Source of the DNA: Oscillospiraceae bacterium
GTDB taxonomy: Bacteria > Bacillota > Clostridia > Oscillospirales > CAG-272
Assembly: GCA_015064185.1 (NCBI GenBank)
Contig: SVSS01000002.1
Coordinates: 1 to 64,000 of the forward strand
DNA length: 64,000 nucleotides
Direction: 5' to 3'
Shown here: positions 51,721 through 61,482 of the stretch, in pieces
Layout: the number at the start of each line of letters is the position of its first letter
Position numbering within the stretch: the first letter of the stretch is position 1
The notes under the pieces: model-generated
What the model saw: the letters and a program-made list of their open reading frames with translations, nothing else
What the model was told of the DNA's origin: nothing
Database searches by the model: none
Position numbers and translations under genes: made by a program

Positions 51721-53460
51721 ATGCAAACTATTAAAAAATTGATCGCAGATAAACTTGTCGAGGGCATATGTGCCCTCGGCGCACCCCAGGCGCCCGAGGC
51801 CCCCGAGCTTGCGGGTATGCTTGAATATCCGCCTGATGACACCATGGGCGATCTTGCGCTTCCGTGCTTTAAGCTTTCGCGCACGCTGCGCCGTGCGCCT
51901 GTGCAGATTGCGGCGGCGCTTGCCGAGTGCCTTGGCAATATGCCCTCGGTTGAAAAGGCAGAGGCGGTAAATGGGTATCTTAACATTACCGTTTCCAAGG
52001 ACTATCTTCTAAATACCGTGCTTTCCGGCATCATCGAAGCAGGCGAAGCATACGGCTCTTCTGAGGTTGGCAAGGGCAAAACCGTTGTGCTTGACTACTC
52101 CTCTCCCAATGTTGCCAAGCCCTTTCACATTGGGCACCTTGGCACTACTGTTATCGGTCACTCCCTGAAAAAGCTACACGAGTTCCACGGCTATAAGTGC
52201 GTTGGCATCAATTATCTCGGTGACTGGGGCACGCAATTTGGCAAGCTTATTGTGGCTTACAAAAAGTGGGGCAACAAGGAAATGATCGAGCAGGGCGGTA
52301 TTGACAAGCTTGTTGAGCTTTACGTTAAGATCAACAATGCAATTTCGGGCAATGCCGAGCAGGGCATTGTTGCCGATCCCGCGCTTGGGGATGCCGCACG
52401 TGCCGAGTTTAAAAAGCTTGAAATGGGTGATGAGGATAACTTGGCGCTCTGGCGTTGGTTTATCGACATCAGCCTTGCAGAATATGAAAAAACATACAAG
52501 CAGCTTGGCATTACATTTGACAGCTACAAGGGTGAGAGCTTTTATACCGATAAAATGCCCGCTGAGGTTGGGAAGCTGCGTGATAAGGGGCTTCTTAAGA
52601 TCGATGACGGCGCTTCGATCGTTGATCTTGAGCCGTACGGTATGCCTCCCTGCCTTATTTTAAAACGCGACGGCTCAACGCTTTATCCCACGCGTGATAT
52701 CGCCGCTGCGGTATATCGCAAAAATACTTATGATTACGATAAGTCCATTTACGTGACCTCCGCGGGGCAGAGCCTGCATTTTGCACAGTGGTTTAAGGTC
52801 GTGGAGCTGATGGGCTACGATTGGCACGACAAATTGGTGCACGTGCCTTATGGCACTGTTAGTATCAACGGTGCAAAGCTTGCTACCCGTACGGGTAACG
52901 TAGTGCTCTTAAAGGATCTCTTCCGTGCCGCCATTGAGGAGGTCAGCAACATTATGACGGAAAAGAATCCCAATATCGAGAATAAGGAAGAGATCGCCGA
53001 GGCAGTTGGTGTTGGTGCGATCGTGTTCTACTATCTCTCAAACAGCCGTATCAAGGATATCAATTTCGTTATGGAGGATGCCCTTAATTTTGACGGCAAC
53101 ACAGGCCCTTACGCGCAATACACCTATGCGCGCACCTGTGCGGTGCTTCGCCGCGCCGAAGGGGAAGTGGCTCCTGCCTCGCTTTCGATCACCTCGCCCG
53201 ATGAGGCGGCGCTCTTAAAGGTGCTTGCCAAATTCCCCGAAAAGGTGAATGCTGCGATTGAAGATTACGAGCCCTCGGTCATCACGCGCTATATTCTTGA
53301 TGTAGCAGCGGCCTTTAACCGCTTTTATCATAACTGTCAGATCCTTTCGGCACAGGATCCTAACGTGCGTGCTACGCGCGTAGCGATCACACGTGCCACC
53401 AACGTGGTGCTTGGCAACGCGTTCCCGCTGATCTGTATGAAGAAAATGGAAAAAATTTAA
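51721..53460 (+). CDS. argS: Arginyl-tRNA synthetase
   Basis: 579 residues. Class I synthetase charging tRNA-Arg. An N-terminal Add1 domain (about 1-100) is followed by the catalytic core with HIGH motif PFHIGHL in SSPNVAKPFHIGHL, NYLGDWGTQFGKL, a KMSK-like loop not obvious (usual in ArgRS), and the DALR anticodon-binding domain from about 455 (YTYARTCAVLRRAE, RYILDVAAAFNRFYHNCQIL). The promoter is directly upstream and yebC 19 bases downstream. Confidence 0.95.
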   Translation: MQTIKKLIADKLVEGICALGAPQAPEAPELAGMLEYPPDDTMGDLALPCFKLSRTLRRAPVQIAAALAECLGNMPSVEKAEAVNGYLNITVSKDYLLNTVLSGIIEAGEAYGSSEVGKGKTVVLDYSSPNVAKPFHIGHLGTTVIGHSLKKLHEFHGYKCVGINYLGDWGTQFGKLIVAYKKWGNKEMIEQGGIDKLVELYVKINNAISGNAEQGIVADPALGDAARAEFKKLEMGDEDNLALWRWFIDISLAEYEKTYKQLGITFDSYKGESFYTDKMPAEVGKLRDKGLLKIDDGASIVDLEPYGMPPCLILKRDGSTLYPTRDIAAAVYRKNTYDYDKSIYVTSAGQSLHFAQWFKVVELMGYDWHDKLVHVPYGTVSINGAKLATRTGNVVLLKDLFRAAIEEVSNIMTEKNPNIENKEEIAEAVGVGAIVFYYLSNSRIKDINFVMEDALNFDGNTGPYAQYTYARTCAVLRRAEGEVAPASLSITSPDEAALLKVLAKFPEKVNAAIEDYEPSVITRYILDVAAAFNRFYHNCQILSAQDPNVRATRVAITRATNVVLGNAFPLICMKKMEKI

Positions 53461-53479
53461 TCTATAGGAGATACGTAAT

Positions 53480-54205
53480 ATGTCAGGACATAGCAAATGG
53501 GCGAATATCAAGCACAAAAAAGAAAAAACCGATGCACAAAAAGCAAAGGTCTTTACGAAGATCGGCAAGGAGATCGCTGTTGCCGTAAAGGCAGGCGGCG
53601 GTGATCCTAACTCTAACTCCAAGCTGCGTGACCTCATTCAAAAGGCGAAATCCAACAATGTACCCAACGATAATATTGACCGTATTATCAAAAAGGCAAT
53701 GGGCGCGCAGGGCGAGGATTATGAGGAGATCACTTATGAGGGCTACGGCCCCGGCGGTGTTGCCGTTATTGTGGAAACGACCACCGATAACCGCAACCGC
53801 ACGGCGGGCAATGTGCGCTCCTACTTCAATAAATATCACGGCAATATGGGCACATCCGGCTGTGTATCCTTCCTCTTTGAGGAAAAGGGCGTTATCATTG
53901 TCAATAATGAGGATGGCGACATTGAAGAGGATAAGCTGATGGAAACCGCGCTCGAAGCAGGTGCTGAGGACTTTGCCGCAGGTGATGGCGTATTTGAGAT
54001 CTACACCGTTGTAGACGATCTTTATGCCATCAAGGAGGCGCTTGAAGCGCAAAAATATCCCATTCTTTCGGCAGAAAAGGATAAGATCGCCTCAACCTCG
54101 GTAGAACTGACTGACCCCGACGACATCAAATTTATGGGGCTTCTCATCGACATGCTTGAGGATGACGATGATGTCATGAATGTTTATCACAACTGGGAGA
54201 ACTGA
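53480..54205 (+). CDS. yebC: YebC/PmpR-family protein
   Basis: 241 residues, standard length. It begins with the invariant MSGHSKWANIKHKKEKTDAQ and has the acidic C-terminal end DDDDVMNVYHNW. The family was annotated as transcription regulators and is now also linked to translation through proline-rich stretches. It follows argS closely, so both may be co-expressed. Confidence 0.92.
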   Translation: MSGHSKWANIKHKKEKTDAQKAKVFTKIGKEIAVAVKAGGGDPNSNSKLRDLIQKAKSNNVPNDNIDRIIKKAMGAQGEDYEEITYEGYGPGGVAVIVETTTDNRNRTAGNVRSYFNKYHGNMGTSGCVSFLFEEKGVIIVNNEDGDIEEDKLMETALEAGAEDFAAGDGVFEIYTVVDDLYAIKEALEAQKYPILSAEKDKIASTSVELTDPDDIKFMGLLIDMLEDDDDVMNVYHNWEN

Positions 54206-54212
54206 GATTAAC

Positions 54213-54248
54213 AAAAAGGGCTTCGGCACAGCCGAAGCCCTTTTTTTT
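54213..54248. terminator. Bidirectional terminator after yebC
   Basis: AAAAAGGGCTTCGGC-ACA-GCCGAAGCCCTTTTTTTT, strong in both directions between convergent genes. Confidence 0.93.
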
Positions 54249-54253
54249 AGTAT

Positions 54254-55504
54254 TTAATCGTTCGCACACCACGCGGTGGGTACACCTTCAACGTAGCGCC
54301 AATAGTCACCGTGGTTTTCCGTCGGCCTTTGTTCTTTGTAATAAAGTATTTTTGGCGTTGGTTGCAGAAAAGGATCTAAATAAAGTTCATTTGTGCCACA
54401 GTAATAAACGGTCAGGCTTGTGTAATGATCCGTCACGGAAAGTGGTAAGTATTTGACGCCTGCGGGAACAATAATTGCCTCAAGACTTGTGCAACCGTCA
54501 AAAGTGGAATTTTCAATGACAGTTACGCTATTTGGCAAAATAACAGTGGAAAGATTGGTGCAGTTCGCAAAGGTCATACGGGGAATAGAGGTTACACCAT
54601 CGGGTATAATAATGTTTTTTAAATTTGTACAATGGTAAAATGCACAACGCTCAATTGTAGTTAGACTGTTGGGTAAGGTTATGCTTTTTAAATTAGAGCA
54701 TAGATAAAAAGCATAGGCTTGAATGGTAGTCATGCCGTGCGGTAAGGCAATATGTTTTAAATTTTTGCTGCTGCAGAAGGCATTTTCGCCAATGGTTGTA
54801 ACATATGAGGGAATTTCGCTGGTGTTACAGCCGCGCACCAGCGTGTTTGTAGAGGTTTCAATCAGACAATTTCCGTTGCTGTGATAAATGGGGTTTCCCT
54901 TGGCAACCGTAATGATATTTAGTTTGGAGCAAGTATCAAGGCCAATACTTCGAGTACTGATGTGTTTGAGCTCCTCGGGGATCGATAAACTTGTTATAGT
55001 ACATCCGTCAAATGCCTTTATGGCAATGCCAACCGTTCCCGATCGTACTTGTATTTCGGTAATTTTGGGGTCACAGTCTACAAGCCAATTGTCCACATAT
55101 GAAAGGCCGCCTTCGGTTTTGATTAAGTTGTTACAGCCCAAAAATGCATCAAAATCAATAGAAACAAGGCTTTCTGGCAGTTTGATCTCAGACAAATTTG
55201 TGCAATTAAGAAAGGCATTTGTGCCAATATGTGTTATGCTGTCAGGTAAGGTGACTTGAAAGAGGTTTGTGCAGTAACTGAAATCGGAAATAAAGGTTAT
55301 GGGCTTTCCATCATAGGTAGCAGGGATTGTAATTGCTTTAATGCTCCATCTTACGTCGGGATTTATACTTACGGTATAATCGTCACGGTAACTGTTATAA
55401 GTAAATATAAGGTCACCCGTTTCGTTTTCTTTTTCCTTCTCGCAGGCAACAAGTGAGATAAAACAAAGGAGTAATAGTATCAATACTATTATTGTTTTTT
55501 TCAT
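54254..55504 (-). CDS. BspA-like leucine-rich-repeat lipoprotein
   Basis: 416 residues from the ATG at 55,504; an open frame continues upstream but overlaps the next gene and lacks a signal peptide. Lipobox SLVAC (Cys21). From about residue 75 a ladder of LRR_5 repeats: AFLNCTNLSEIKLPESL, AFYLCSNLKSITLPNSL, AFYHCTNLKNIIIPDGV, TFANCTNLSTVILPNSV, TFDGCTSLEAIIVPAGV. It is a surface-exposed binding protein, the chromosomal counterpart of the BspA-like lipoprotein on the mobile element. Ligand unknown. Confidence 0.85.
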   Translation of the reverse strand: MKKTIIVLILLLLCFISLVACEKEKENETGDLIFTYNSYRDDYTVSINPDVRWSIKAITIPATYDGKPITFISDFSYCTNLFQVTLPDSITHIGTNAFLNCTNLSEIKLPESLVSIDFDAFLGCNNLIKTEGGLSYVDNWLVDCDPKITEIQVRSGTVGIAIKAFDGCTITSLSIPEELKHISTRSIGLDTCSKLNIITVAKGNPIYHSNGNCLIETSTNTLVRGCNTSEIPSYVTTIGENAFCSSKNLKHIALPHGMTTIQAYAFYLCSNLKSITLPNSLTTIERCAFYHCTNLKNIIIPDGVTSIPRMTFANCTNLSTVILPNSVTVIENSTFDGCTSLEAIIVPAGVKYLPLSVTDHYTSLTVYYCGTNELYLDPFLQPTPKILYYKEQRPTENHGDYWRYVEGVPTAWCAND

Positions 55505-55535
55505 GTGTAACACCTTTTTGGAGCGCGGCGTGGGA

Positions 55536-57305
55536 TCAGACCCCCGCAAATTGACTGTTATAAAGCGTGGCGTAAAAGCCGTTCTTTTCGAGCAGTGTGT
55601 CGTGCGTGCCTTGCTCCACAATGTTGCCGTCGCGCATTACGAGAATAAGATCACTCTCGCGAATGGTGGAAAGGCGGTGTGCTACCACAAAGCTGGTGCG
55701 CCCCTGCATCAAGGTGGTAAAGGCCTTTTGGATGCGGATCTCGGTGCGCGTATCGATCGAGGAGGTTGCCTCATCGAGGATGAGAAGGGGAGGAGGGGAG
55801 AGCATCAAACGGCTGATACAAAGCAGCTGCTTTTGGCCTTGCGAGAGCGCGCCGCCGCCCTCTCCGATCAGGGTATCATACCCCTTAGGCAGGCGCTTGA
55901 TAAAGCTGTGCGCATGTGCCGCCTTGGCAGCAGCAATAATTTCATCCTCGGTTGCATCGGGTTTAGCAAACGCGATGTTTTCGCGCACGGTACCGGAAAA
56001 GAGCACGGTATCCTGCAGCACCATGCCGATCGATCTTCTCAAGCTTTCGCGCGTTATGTCGCGAAGGTCGGTGCCGTCAATGAGAATGGCACCCTCGCCA
56101 ACGTCATAAAAGCGCATCAGAAGATTGATCACCGTGGTTTTGCCGCAGCCCGTAGGTCCAACAATAGCTACGCGCTGTCCGGGGGATACCTGCAGGCTCA
56201 TGTGCTGGATCAAGGGCTTTTCGGGCAGATAGGAGAAGGATACGTCACGAAACTCCACAGCCCCCTTGGGCGCGGTCAGCACAGCTGCATTTTCTTTGTC
56301 AGGGGACTCCACGGGTGAATCAAGTACCTCAAAAACACGCGCAGCGCAGGCAAGTGCATTTTGCAGCTCGGTAACAACACCCGAGATTTCGTTAAAGGGC
56401 TTGGTGTATTGGTTTGCATAGGACAGGAAGCAGGAAAGCTCGCCTACTGTAATGGCGGCTGCTCCGCCACCCATAGCAAGCATGGCGCCTGTGAGGGCCA
56501 CGCCCGCGTAAACAAGGCTGTTAACAAAGCGTGTGGAGGGGTTGGTAATAGAGGAAAAGAAGGTTGCCTGCAGGGAAGCATCGCGCAGCTGCTCGTTGAG
56601 TTCCCCAAAGCGAGAGAGCATCTTCTCCTGCTGTGAAAAGGCGTATACCACCTTGTGAGAGCCGATGGCCTCTTCCATCAGTGCCGTTTCCTTGCCGCGG
56701 ATCTCACTTTGCTTTTTGAACATGTGATAGGTGCGCCTCGCGATGAATGCAGCGACAAACAGCGACAGGGGGGTTACAAACACCACCACAAGGGTAATGC
56801 CGGGGTGGATCAGCAGCATAAATACAAGCGTGCCGACAATTGTCATCACACCTGTAAAGAGTTGTGTAAAGCCAAGTAACAAGCCATCTGAAAATTGATC
56901 GACGTCTGCAATCACGCGGCTGACGATATCGCCTGTCTTTTTCGTGTCAAGATAGGAGAAGGGTACCTTTTGCAGGTGGCGGAAGGTATCGTTTCTGATG
57001 TTTCTAACGATCCCAAAGGTCATTTTGTTGTTGCACACGTTCATCAGCCATTGAAAAATGGCGGTTGCGGCAATAACCAAGACCGCAGTTTTGAAAATTT
57101 TGAATATACCGTCAAAATCCACGGCATCCTTGCCAACGATCAGGTCAATGGCATTGCCCACAAGCACGGGCAACCAAAGCGTGAGGGCTACAGTGGCAAG
57201 AGAGAGTAGTAGGGAAAGGGCAAGATAGATGCGGTAGCCTGCAAGATAGGTCAGCACGCGGCGCATTGTTCCCTTGGGGGCACGGTTTTTAACCTTATTA
57301 CTCAT
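55536..57305 (-). CDS. ABC exporter subunit, canonical ATPase half
   Basis: 589 residues: six transmembrane helices (about 20-310) fused to an ATPase. Walker A GPTGCGKTTVINLL, signature LSQGQKQLLCISRL (SQGQ in place of SGGQ), Walker B plus catalytic glutamate LLILDEATSSID, and switch histidine VAHRLSTI. Its partner is encoded just upstream with a 4-base overlap; together they form a heterodimeric type IV (MsbA/LmrCD-like) exporter of lipids, peptides or drugs. Substrate unknown. Confidence 0.9.
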   Translation of the reverse strand: MSNKVKNRAPKGTMRRVLTYLAGYRIYLALSLLLSLATVALTLWLPVLVGNAIDLIVGKDAVDFDGIFKIFKTAVLVIAATAIFQWLMNVCNNKMTFGIVRNIRNDTFRHLQKVPFSYLDTKKTGDIVSRVIADVDQFSDGLLLGFTQLFTGVMTIVGTLVFMLLIHPGITLVVVFVTPLSLFVAAFIARRTYHMFKKQSEIRGKETALMEEAIGSHKVVYAFSQQEKMLSRFGELNEQLRDASLQATFFSSITNPSTRFVNSLVYAGVALTGAMLAMGGGAAAITVGELSCFLSYANQYTKPFNEISGVVTELQNALACAARVFEVLDSPVESPDKENAAVLTAPKGAVEFRDVSFSYLPEKPLIQHMSLQVSPGQRVAIVGPTGCGKTTVINLLMRFYDVGEGAILIDGTDLRDITRESLRRSIGMVLQDTVLFSGTVRENIAFAKPDATEDEIIAAAKAAHAHSFIKRLPKGYDTLIGEGGGALSQGQKQLLCISRLMLSPPPLLILDEATSSIDTRTEIRIQKAFTTLMQGRTSFVVAHRLSTIRESDLILVMRDGNIVEQGTHDTLLEKNGFYATLYNSQFAGV

Positions 57306-59035
57306 GCCAGCACCTCCTCTCCGCCAAATTGCGATTCGTGAATTTCGCGGTAAATGGCACAGGAATTCAGCAATTCCTCGTGTGTGCCAAGCCCTACGAC
57401 TTCGCCGTCGTCAAGCACCACAATGCGGTCAGCGTGACGGATCGAGGCGGTGCGCTGTGATACGATAAATACCGTGGGGTGGTAGGGGAGTGCGGCGATA
57501 GCGGCGCGCAGTGCCGCGTCGGTTGCGTAATCCAGTGCCGAGGCGCTGTCATCGAGAATAAGGATATTGGGCTTGCGTACCAAAGCACGCGCAATCGTGA
57601 GGCGCTGCTTTTGTCCGCCCGAAAGATTGCGTGCCTGCTGCTCAAGCATGAAATCAAGTCCGCCCTCCTTGCTTTCCACAAAGGAAAGCGCTTGTGCGGC
57701 GCGTAGCGCCTCGCGGCAGTCCTCATCAGTGGCATTTTCGTTGCCAAAGCGTAGATTATCGCGCACCGTGCCCGCAAACAGCTCTGCCTTTTGCGGTACA
57801 ACACCGATCTTGGCGCGTAGCTCTTTCGGATCAGCAAAGGCACGCACGTCGCGCCCGTCTACTGCAACCGAGCCCTCAGTCACGTCGTAAAAACGGGGGA
57901 TAAGCGAAACAAGCGAGCTTTTGCCAGAGCCTGTGCCGCCAATGATACCAACCGTTTCTCCTGCATTGGCATAAAAGGAGATATTGGTGAGGGCATGATC
58001 TGCGTTTTTGTGGTAGGAGAGTGATACCGATCTAAACTCAACAGCATGCGTGCTGTCTTGCGCAGTTGCGGTATCCTTATATGTGGGCAAGCCCGTTTGA
58101 GTATCAAAAACGGTATTGATACGCGAGCCCGAGGCGCAAGCCTTGGTGATAAGAATGATAAAGTTTGCCAGCTTAATGAGCTCAATGAGGATCTGAGACA
58201 TGTAGTTGTAGAGTGCAACCACCTCGCCCTGTGTAAGTGCGCCAAGCTTTACCTGTACGCCGCCGCGCCAAATGATAACCAAAATAGATACGTTAATGAT
58301 GACGTAGGTAAGGGGATTGAGCAATGCAGAAAAGCGCCCTGTAAAGCGTTGCAGGTGCGTGAGCTCGGCATTTGTGGCAGTAAAATCGGCAATGCTTTCG
58401 CCCTCGCGCACAAATGCGCGTACTACGCGTGCACCCGAAAGATTTTCACGCGTGCGGCCAAGCACCGCATCAAGCTTTGCCTGCACACGGCGAAACATGG
58501 GGATGCTGATCAGCATAATGCCAAATATGACGATCGAAAGCGCAGGGATGGTTACAACAAAGGTCAGTGCCGCAGAGGGCGAAACGGTAAATGCCATGAT
58601 CATGGCACCAAATACGATAAAGGGAGAGCGCAAAAACAAGCGCAGCACCAAATTGGTGGTGGTTTGTATTTGATTGACGTCGGCAGTTACGCGAGAGAGA
58701 AGTGTTGCTGTGCCAAAGCGATCGGTATTTTCGTGTGATAACTCACCGATATGGGCAAAGAGCGCGAAGCGAAGATCTGTGGCAAGACCCACTGCTGCCT
58801 TGGCTGAAAAATATTGTGCTGTGATCGAGCAAATAAGCCCCACGACACCAAGCCCCACCATAAGGGCGCACCGACGCAAAATATAAGCGCTGTCGCCGTT
58901 TTTGATACCAATATCAATAATATCAGCTACCACTAACGGGATGAAAAGCTCAAATAAAGCCTCCAGCATTTTGAAAAGAGGGCCCATGACCGCTTCTTTT
59001 CGGTAGCTTTTGATAAAATGAATGATTCTTCGCAT
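57302..59035 (-). CDS. ABC exporter subunit, degenerate ATPase half
   Basis: 577 residues: six transmembrane helices (about 15-300) and an ATPase. Walker [15 protein letters not shown] and signature LSGGQKQRLTIARAL are canonical, but Walker B ends ILILDDSASALD, with Asp where the catalytic Glu belongs, and the switch region reads SQRTASI with Gln for the expected His. These are the hallmarks of the degenerate site in heterodimeric exporters such as BmrCD, LmrCD and TM287/288. It is first in the operon. Confidence 0.9.
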   Translation of the reverse strand: MRRIIHFIKSYRKEAVMGPLFKMLEALFELFIPLVVADIIDIGIKNGDSAYILRRCALMVGLGVVGLICSITAQYFSAKAAVGLATDLRFALFAHIGELSHENTDRFGTATLLSRVTADVNQIQTTTNLVLRLFLRSPFIVFGAMIMAFTVSPSAALTFVVTIPALSIVIFGIMLISIPMFRRVQAKLDAVLGRTRENLSGARVVRAFVREGESIADFTATNAELTHLQRFTGRFSALLNPLTYVIINVSILVIIWRGGVQVKLGALTQGEVVALYNYMSQILIELIKLANFIILITKACASGSRINTVFDTQTGLPTYKDTATAQDSTHAVEFRSVSLSYHKNADHALTNISFYANAGETVGIIGGTGSGKSSLVSLIPRFYDVTEGSVAVDGRDVRAFADPKELRAKIGVVPQKAELFAGTVRDNLRFGNENATDEDCREALRAAQALSFVESKEGGLDFMLEQQARNLSGGQKQRLTIARALVRKPNILILDDSASALDYATDAALRAAIAALPYHPTVFIVSQRTASIRHADRIVVLDDGEVVGLGTHEELLNSCAIYREIHESQFGGEEVLA

Positions 59036-59079
59036 TTCTATTCCTTTCCGCAGGAAGACCCCGGCAAAATTCTCTCATA

Positions 59080-59108
59080 AGTATAGCACAAAAATCTACA
59101 TTATTCAA
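59080..59108 (-). promoter_or_regulatory. Promoter of the ABC exporter operon
   Basis: Minus strand: TTGAAT (59,108-59,103), a 17-base spacer, TATACT (59,085-59,080), about 45 bases before the first ATG. Confidence 0.7.
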
Positions 59109-59146
59109 TAGCTTTACAAAAGCAGAAAAGTATTTTCTAAAAAAAC

Positions 59147-59174
59147 TTGAAATTTACGCTAAAAGGTGTATAAT
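59147..59174 (+). promoter_or_regulatory. Promoter of the mrp-like gene
   Basis: TTGAAA, a 16-base spacer, TATAAT; 45 bases before the ATG. Confidence 0.72.
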
Positions 59175-59219
59175 ATATATAATTGAAAGCAATGAGAAAA
59201 TCTCGGAAAGGATCAAAAA

Positions 59220-60056
59220 ATGGCAGAAGAATGCACACATGATTGTAGCTCGTGCAAGAGCGCTGATTGCAGCTCGCGCAAGGGACCGCAAAAGGAACAA
59301 ATACATGCAAAAAGTAAGATCGGAAAGGTGATCGGCGTTATCAGCGGCAAGGGCGGCGTTGGAAAATCTATGGTAAGCTCCTTGCTTGCGGTGGCTTTAA
59401 ATCGCGCGGGATACCGTGTTGGCATTTTGGATGCTGATATTACGGGCCCCTCCATCCCCAAGGCGTTTGGCCTCAAATCGGGCACCGTTGAGGGGGATGA
59501 AACAGGTCTTTATCCCGCACGCACCGCGGGCGGCATTGACGTGGTTTCCCTCAACCTTTTATTGCCGGACGAAACAAGTCCCGTTATTTGGCGTGGGCCT
59601 GTCATTGCAGGTACGGTAAAGCAGTTTTACACCGATGTGATCTGGGATAATATCGATTATCTTATCGTCGATTGTCCTCCCGGCACGGGCGATGTGCCCC
59701 TCACCGTATTTCAGTCCTTTAGGGTTGACGGCGTTGTGATCGTCAGCAGCCCGCAGGAGCTTGTTTCCATGATCGTGAAAAAGGCGGCTAACATGGCAAA
59801 CATGATGGATGTGCCGGTTCTTGGCTTGGTAGAGAATATGAGCTTTGTCCGTTGTCCCGACTGCGGCAAGGAGATCTATCTCTTTGGTGAAAGCCGCATT
59901 GATGCGGTGGCGGCAGAGTACGGCTACCCGGTGCTTGCCAAGCTTCCCATAGACCCCGCAATTGCCGCGCTTGTTGACGCAGGAAAGATCGAGCAGATCG
60001 GGGAGGATCCCATGGTAGAGGCGGCAAAGACGATAGTTGGCGCATTGAGCAAATAA
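59220..60056 (+). CDS. Mrp/NBP35-family iron-sulphur carrier ATPase
   Basis: 278 residues. The P-loop ATPase has the deviant Walker A GKGGVGKS (about 44-51), switch DADITGPSIPKAFG and DYLIVDCPPGTGD. A near-C-terminal CPDC motif (VRCPDCGKEIY) is the site that holds the bridging Fe-S cluster in the Mrp/ApbC dimer. The N-terminus adds CTHDCSSCKSADC, a ferredoxin-like or NBP35-like cysteine cluster. It delivers Fe-S clusters to apoproteins. GAAAGGA precedes the ATG. Confidence 0.88.
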   Translation: MAEECTHDCSSCKSADCSSRKGPQKEQIHAKSKIGKVIGVISGKGGVGKSMVSSLLAVALNRAGYRVGILDADITGPSIPKAFGLKSGTVEGDETGLYPARTAGGIDVVSLNLLLPDETSPVIWRGPVIAGTVKQFYTDVIWDNIDYLIVDCPPGTGDVPLTVFQSFRVDGVVIVSSPQELVSMIVKKAANMANMMDVPVLGLVENMSFVRCPDCGKEIYLFGESRIDAVAAEYGYPVLAKLPIDPAIAALVDAGKIEQIGEDPMVEAAKTIVGALSK

Positions 60057-60064
60057 AGTCAATA

Positions 60065-60098
60065 AAGGGACGCTATGATAGCATGCGCCCCTTTTTGT
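60065..60098 (+). terminator. Terminator of the mrp-like gene
   Basis: AAAGGGACGC and GCGCCCCTTT with one mismatch, an inner ATG/CAT pair, then TTTT. Confidence 0.7.
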
Positions 60099-60126
60099 TT
60101 CTTATTTGAATATTTTACCGAAACAC

Positions 60127-60155
60127 TTGCAATTGCGCGCGGTTTCGTGTAAAAT
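60127..60155 (+). promoter_or_regulatory. Promoter of the yfmF-yfmH-lgt-folD operon
   Basis: TTGCAA, a 17-base spacer, TAAAAT; 37 bases before the yfmF start. Confidence 0.6.
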
Positions 60156-60192
60156 AATATATATTATTTTACTTTGGAAAGGAGAGCCTGCT

Positions 60193-61482
60193 ATGGAGCC
60201 GTTGATCTTACCTGTCGGCAAGTATGGAACGCTGATCTATATTGCAACCGATCGCTTTAAAAGTGAGCTGTTGTCGCTCTCCTATTCAGTACCGCTTGAA
60301 GGTACGACCGCGCAAAAAAATGCTATGGTTACGGCACTCTCGCGCCGCGGTACTGTCACTTACCCCACGCAGGCATACCTAAACCGTCATCTTGACGAGA
60401 TGTATTCTACCGCCATTTCCACCTCAAACCGTCGCACAGGAGATATGCAGACGCTTTCCTTTACGGCTGATTTTCTTGGTGCGCGCTACGTTGGGGGCGG
60501 CAAGGGGCTTTTGCCTGAGGTGATCTCGGTTTTATCCCAGCTTGTACGTGCGCCGTTGCTTGATGAAAACGGCAATTATATCGGGGCCTTTGTAGAGGGC
60601 GAAAAGCAGGTGCTGCGCGACGCGATCAGAGCTGCTATCAATAACCCGCGCGGCTTTGCGCTTGCAAGGGCACGAGAGTTGCTTTGCGCGGGGGAGCCCT
60701 ACGGTATTTCACTCATTGGTGAGGAAGATAGCGTAGATCTGCTAACGCCCGCTTCTCTTGCCGCACGCCACCGCGCGTTGCAGGGGGAGGCTGCGCCCTT
60801 GTTTGCTTATGTTGGCAGTACGCCTGCCCCGGAGGTAGTTGCCCTTCTTGAAAACGCCTTTGGCGATTTCGGCGGCAAGGGTGCTGCGTATCAGTCGCTT
60901 GTGCGTGCGCATGAGGGCGAGGTAAAGCGCGGTGAGGTAGAAATGCCGTTGCAGCAGGGTAAGCTTTCGCTTGGCTTTCGCACCGATATTGCGGCAAACC
61001 ATAGGCTCGCGCCCGCACTTTTGCTTGTGAATGAGATCTATGGCGGCTCGCCTGCCTCTAAGCTGTTTTTAAATGTGCGTGAGAAAAAAAGCCTTTGCTA
61101 TCATTGCAGCTCATCGCTTGACCTGTATAAGGGCGTGCTCTTTGCAAGCAGCGGTATGCAGGTGGCAAACCGCGCTGCCGCCGAGGAAGCAATGCTTGCG
61201 GAATTTTATGACCTTCAGCAGGGTAATATCAGTGAGGTTGAGCTGGATGCCGCAAAAAAGGCGCTTGCCAATACCTATCGCGGCGCGTTTGATAATCCTG
61301 CGGTGCTTTCTCGCTTCTATACGGGGCGTGTTGCCGCCAATGCCTTTGAAACAGTGGATGCTTGGCGCGAGCGCTTGATGCGCGTGACGCGCGCGGAGAT
61401 CGTGGAGGCTGCAAACCACATCAGCCTTGGCGCGGAGTTCTTTCTTAAGGGAACAGTGCCGAGTGGGGAGGAGGAAGCATGA
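60193..61482 (+). CDS. yfmF: M16-family peptidase-like protein, YfmF type
   Basis: 429 residues from the ATG at 60,193 (GGAAAGGAGAG before it). Two-lobed M16 fold, but the HxxEH zinc motif is absent (the region reads NAMVTALSRRGTVTYPT), as in B. subtilis YfmF, the non-catalytic partner of YfmH. Later landmarks are LLVNEIYGGSPASKLFLNVR and the C-terminal helical end. In B. subtilis the pair is required for EF-P 5-aminopentanol modification. It overlaps yfmH by 4 bases. Confidence 0.85.
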   Translation: MEPLILPVGKYGTLIYIATDRFKSELLSLSYSVPLEGTTAQKNAMVTALSRRGTVTYPTQAYLNRHLDEMYSTAISTSNRRTGDMQTLSFTADFLGARYVGGGKGLLPEVISVLSQLVRAPLLDENGNYIGAFVEGEKQVLRDAIRAAINNPRGFALARARELLCAGEPYGISLIGEEDSVDLLTPASLAARHRALQGEAAPLFAYVGSTPAPEVVALLENAFGDFGGKGAAYQSLVRAHEGEVKRGEVEMPLQQGKLSLGFRTDIAANHRLAPALLLVNEIYGGSPASKLFLNVREKKSLCYHCSSSLDLYKGVLFASSGMQVANRAAAEEAMLAEFYDLQQGNISEVELDAAKKALANTYRGAFDNPAVLSRFYTGRVAANAFETVDAWRERLMRVTRAEIVEAANHISLGAEFFLKGTVPSGEEEA

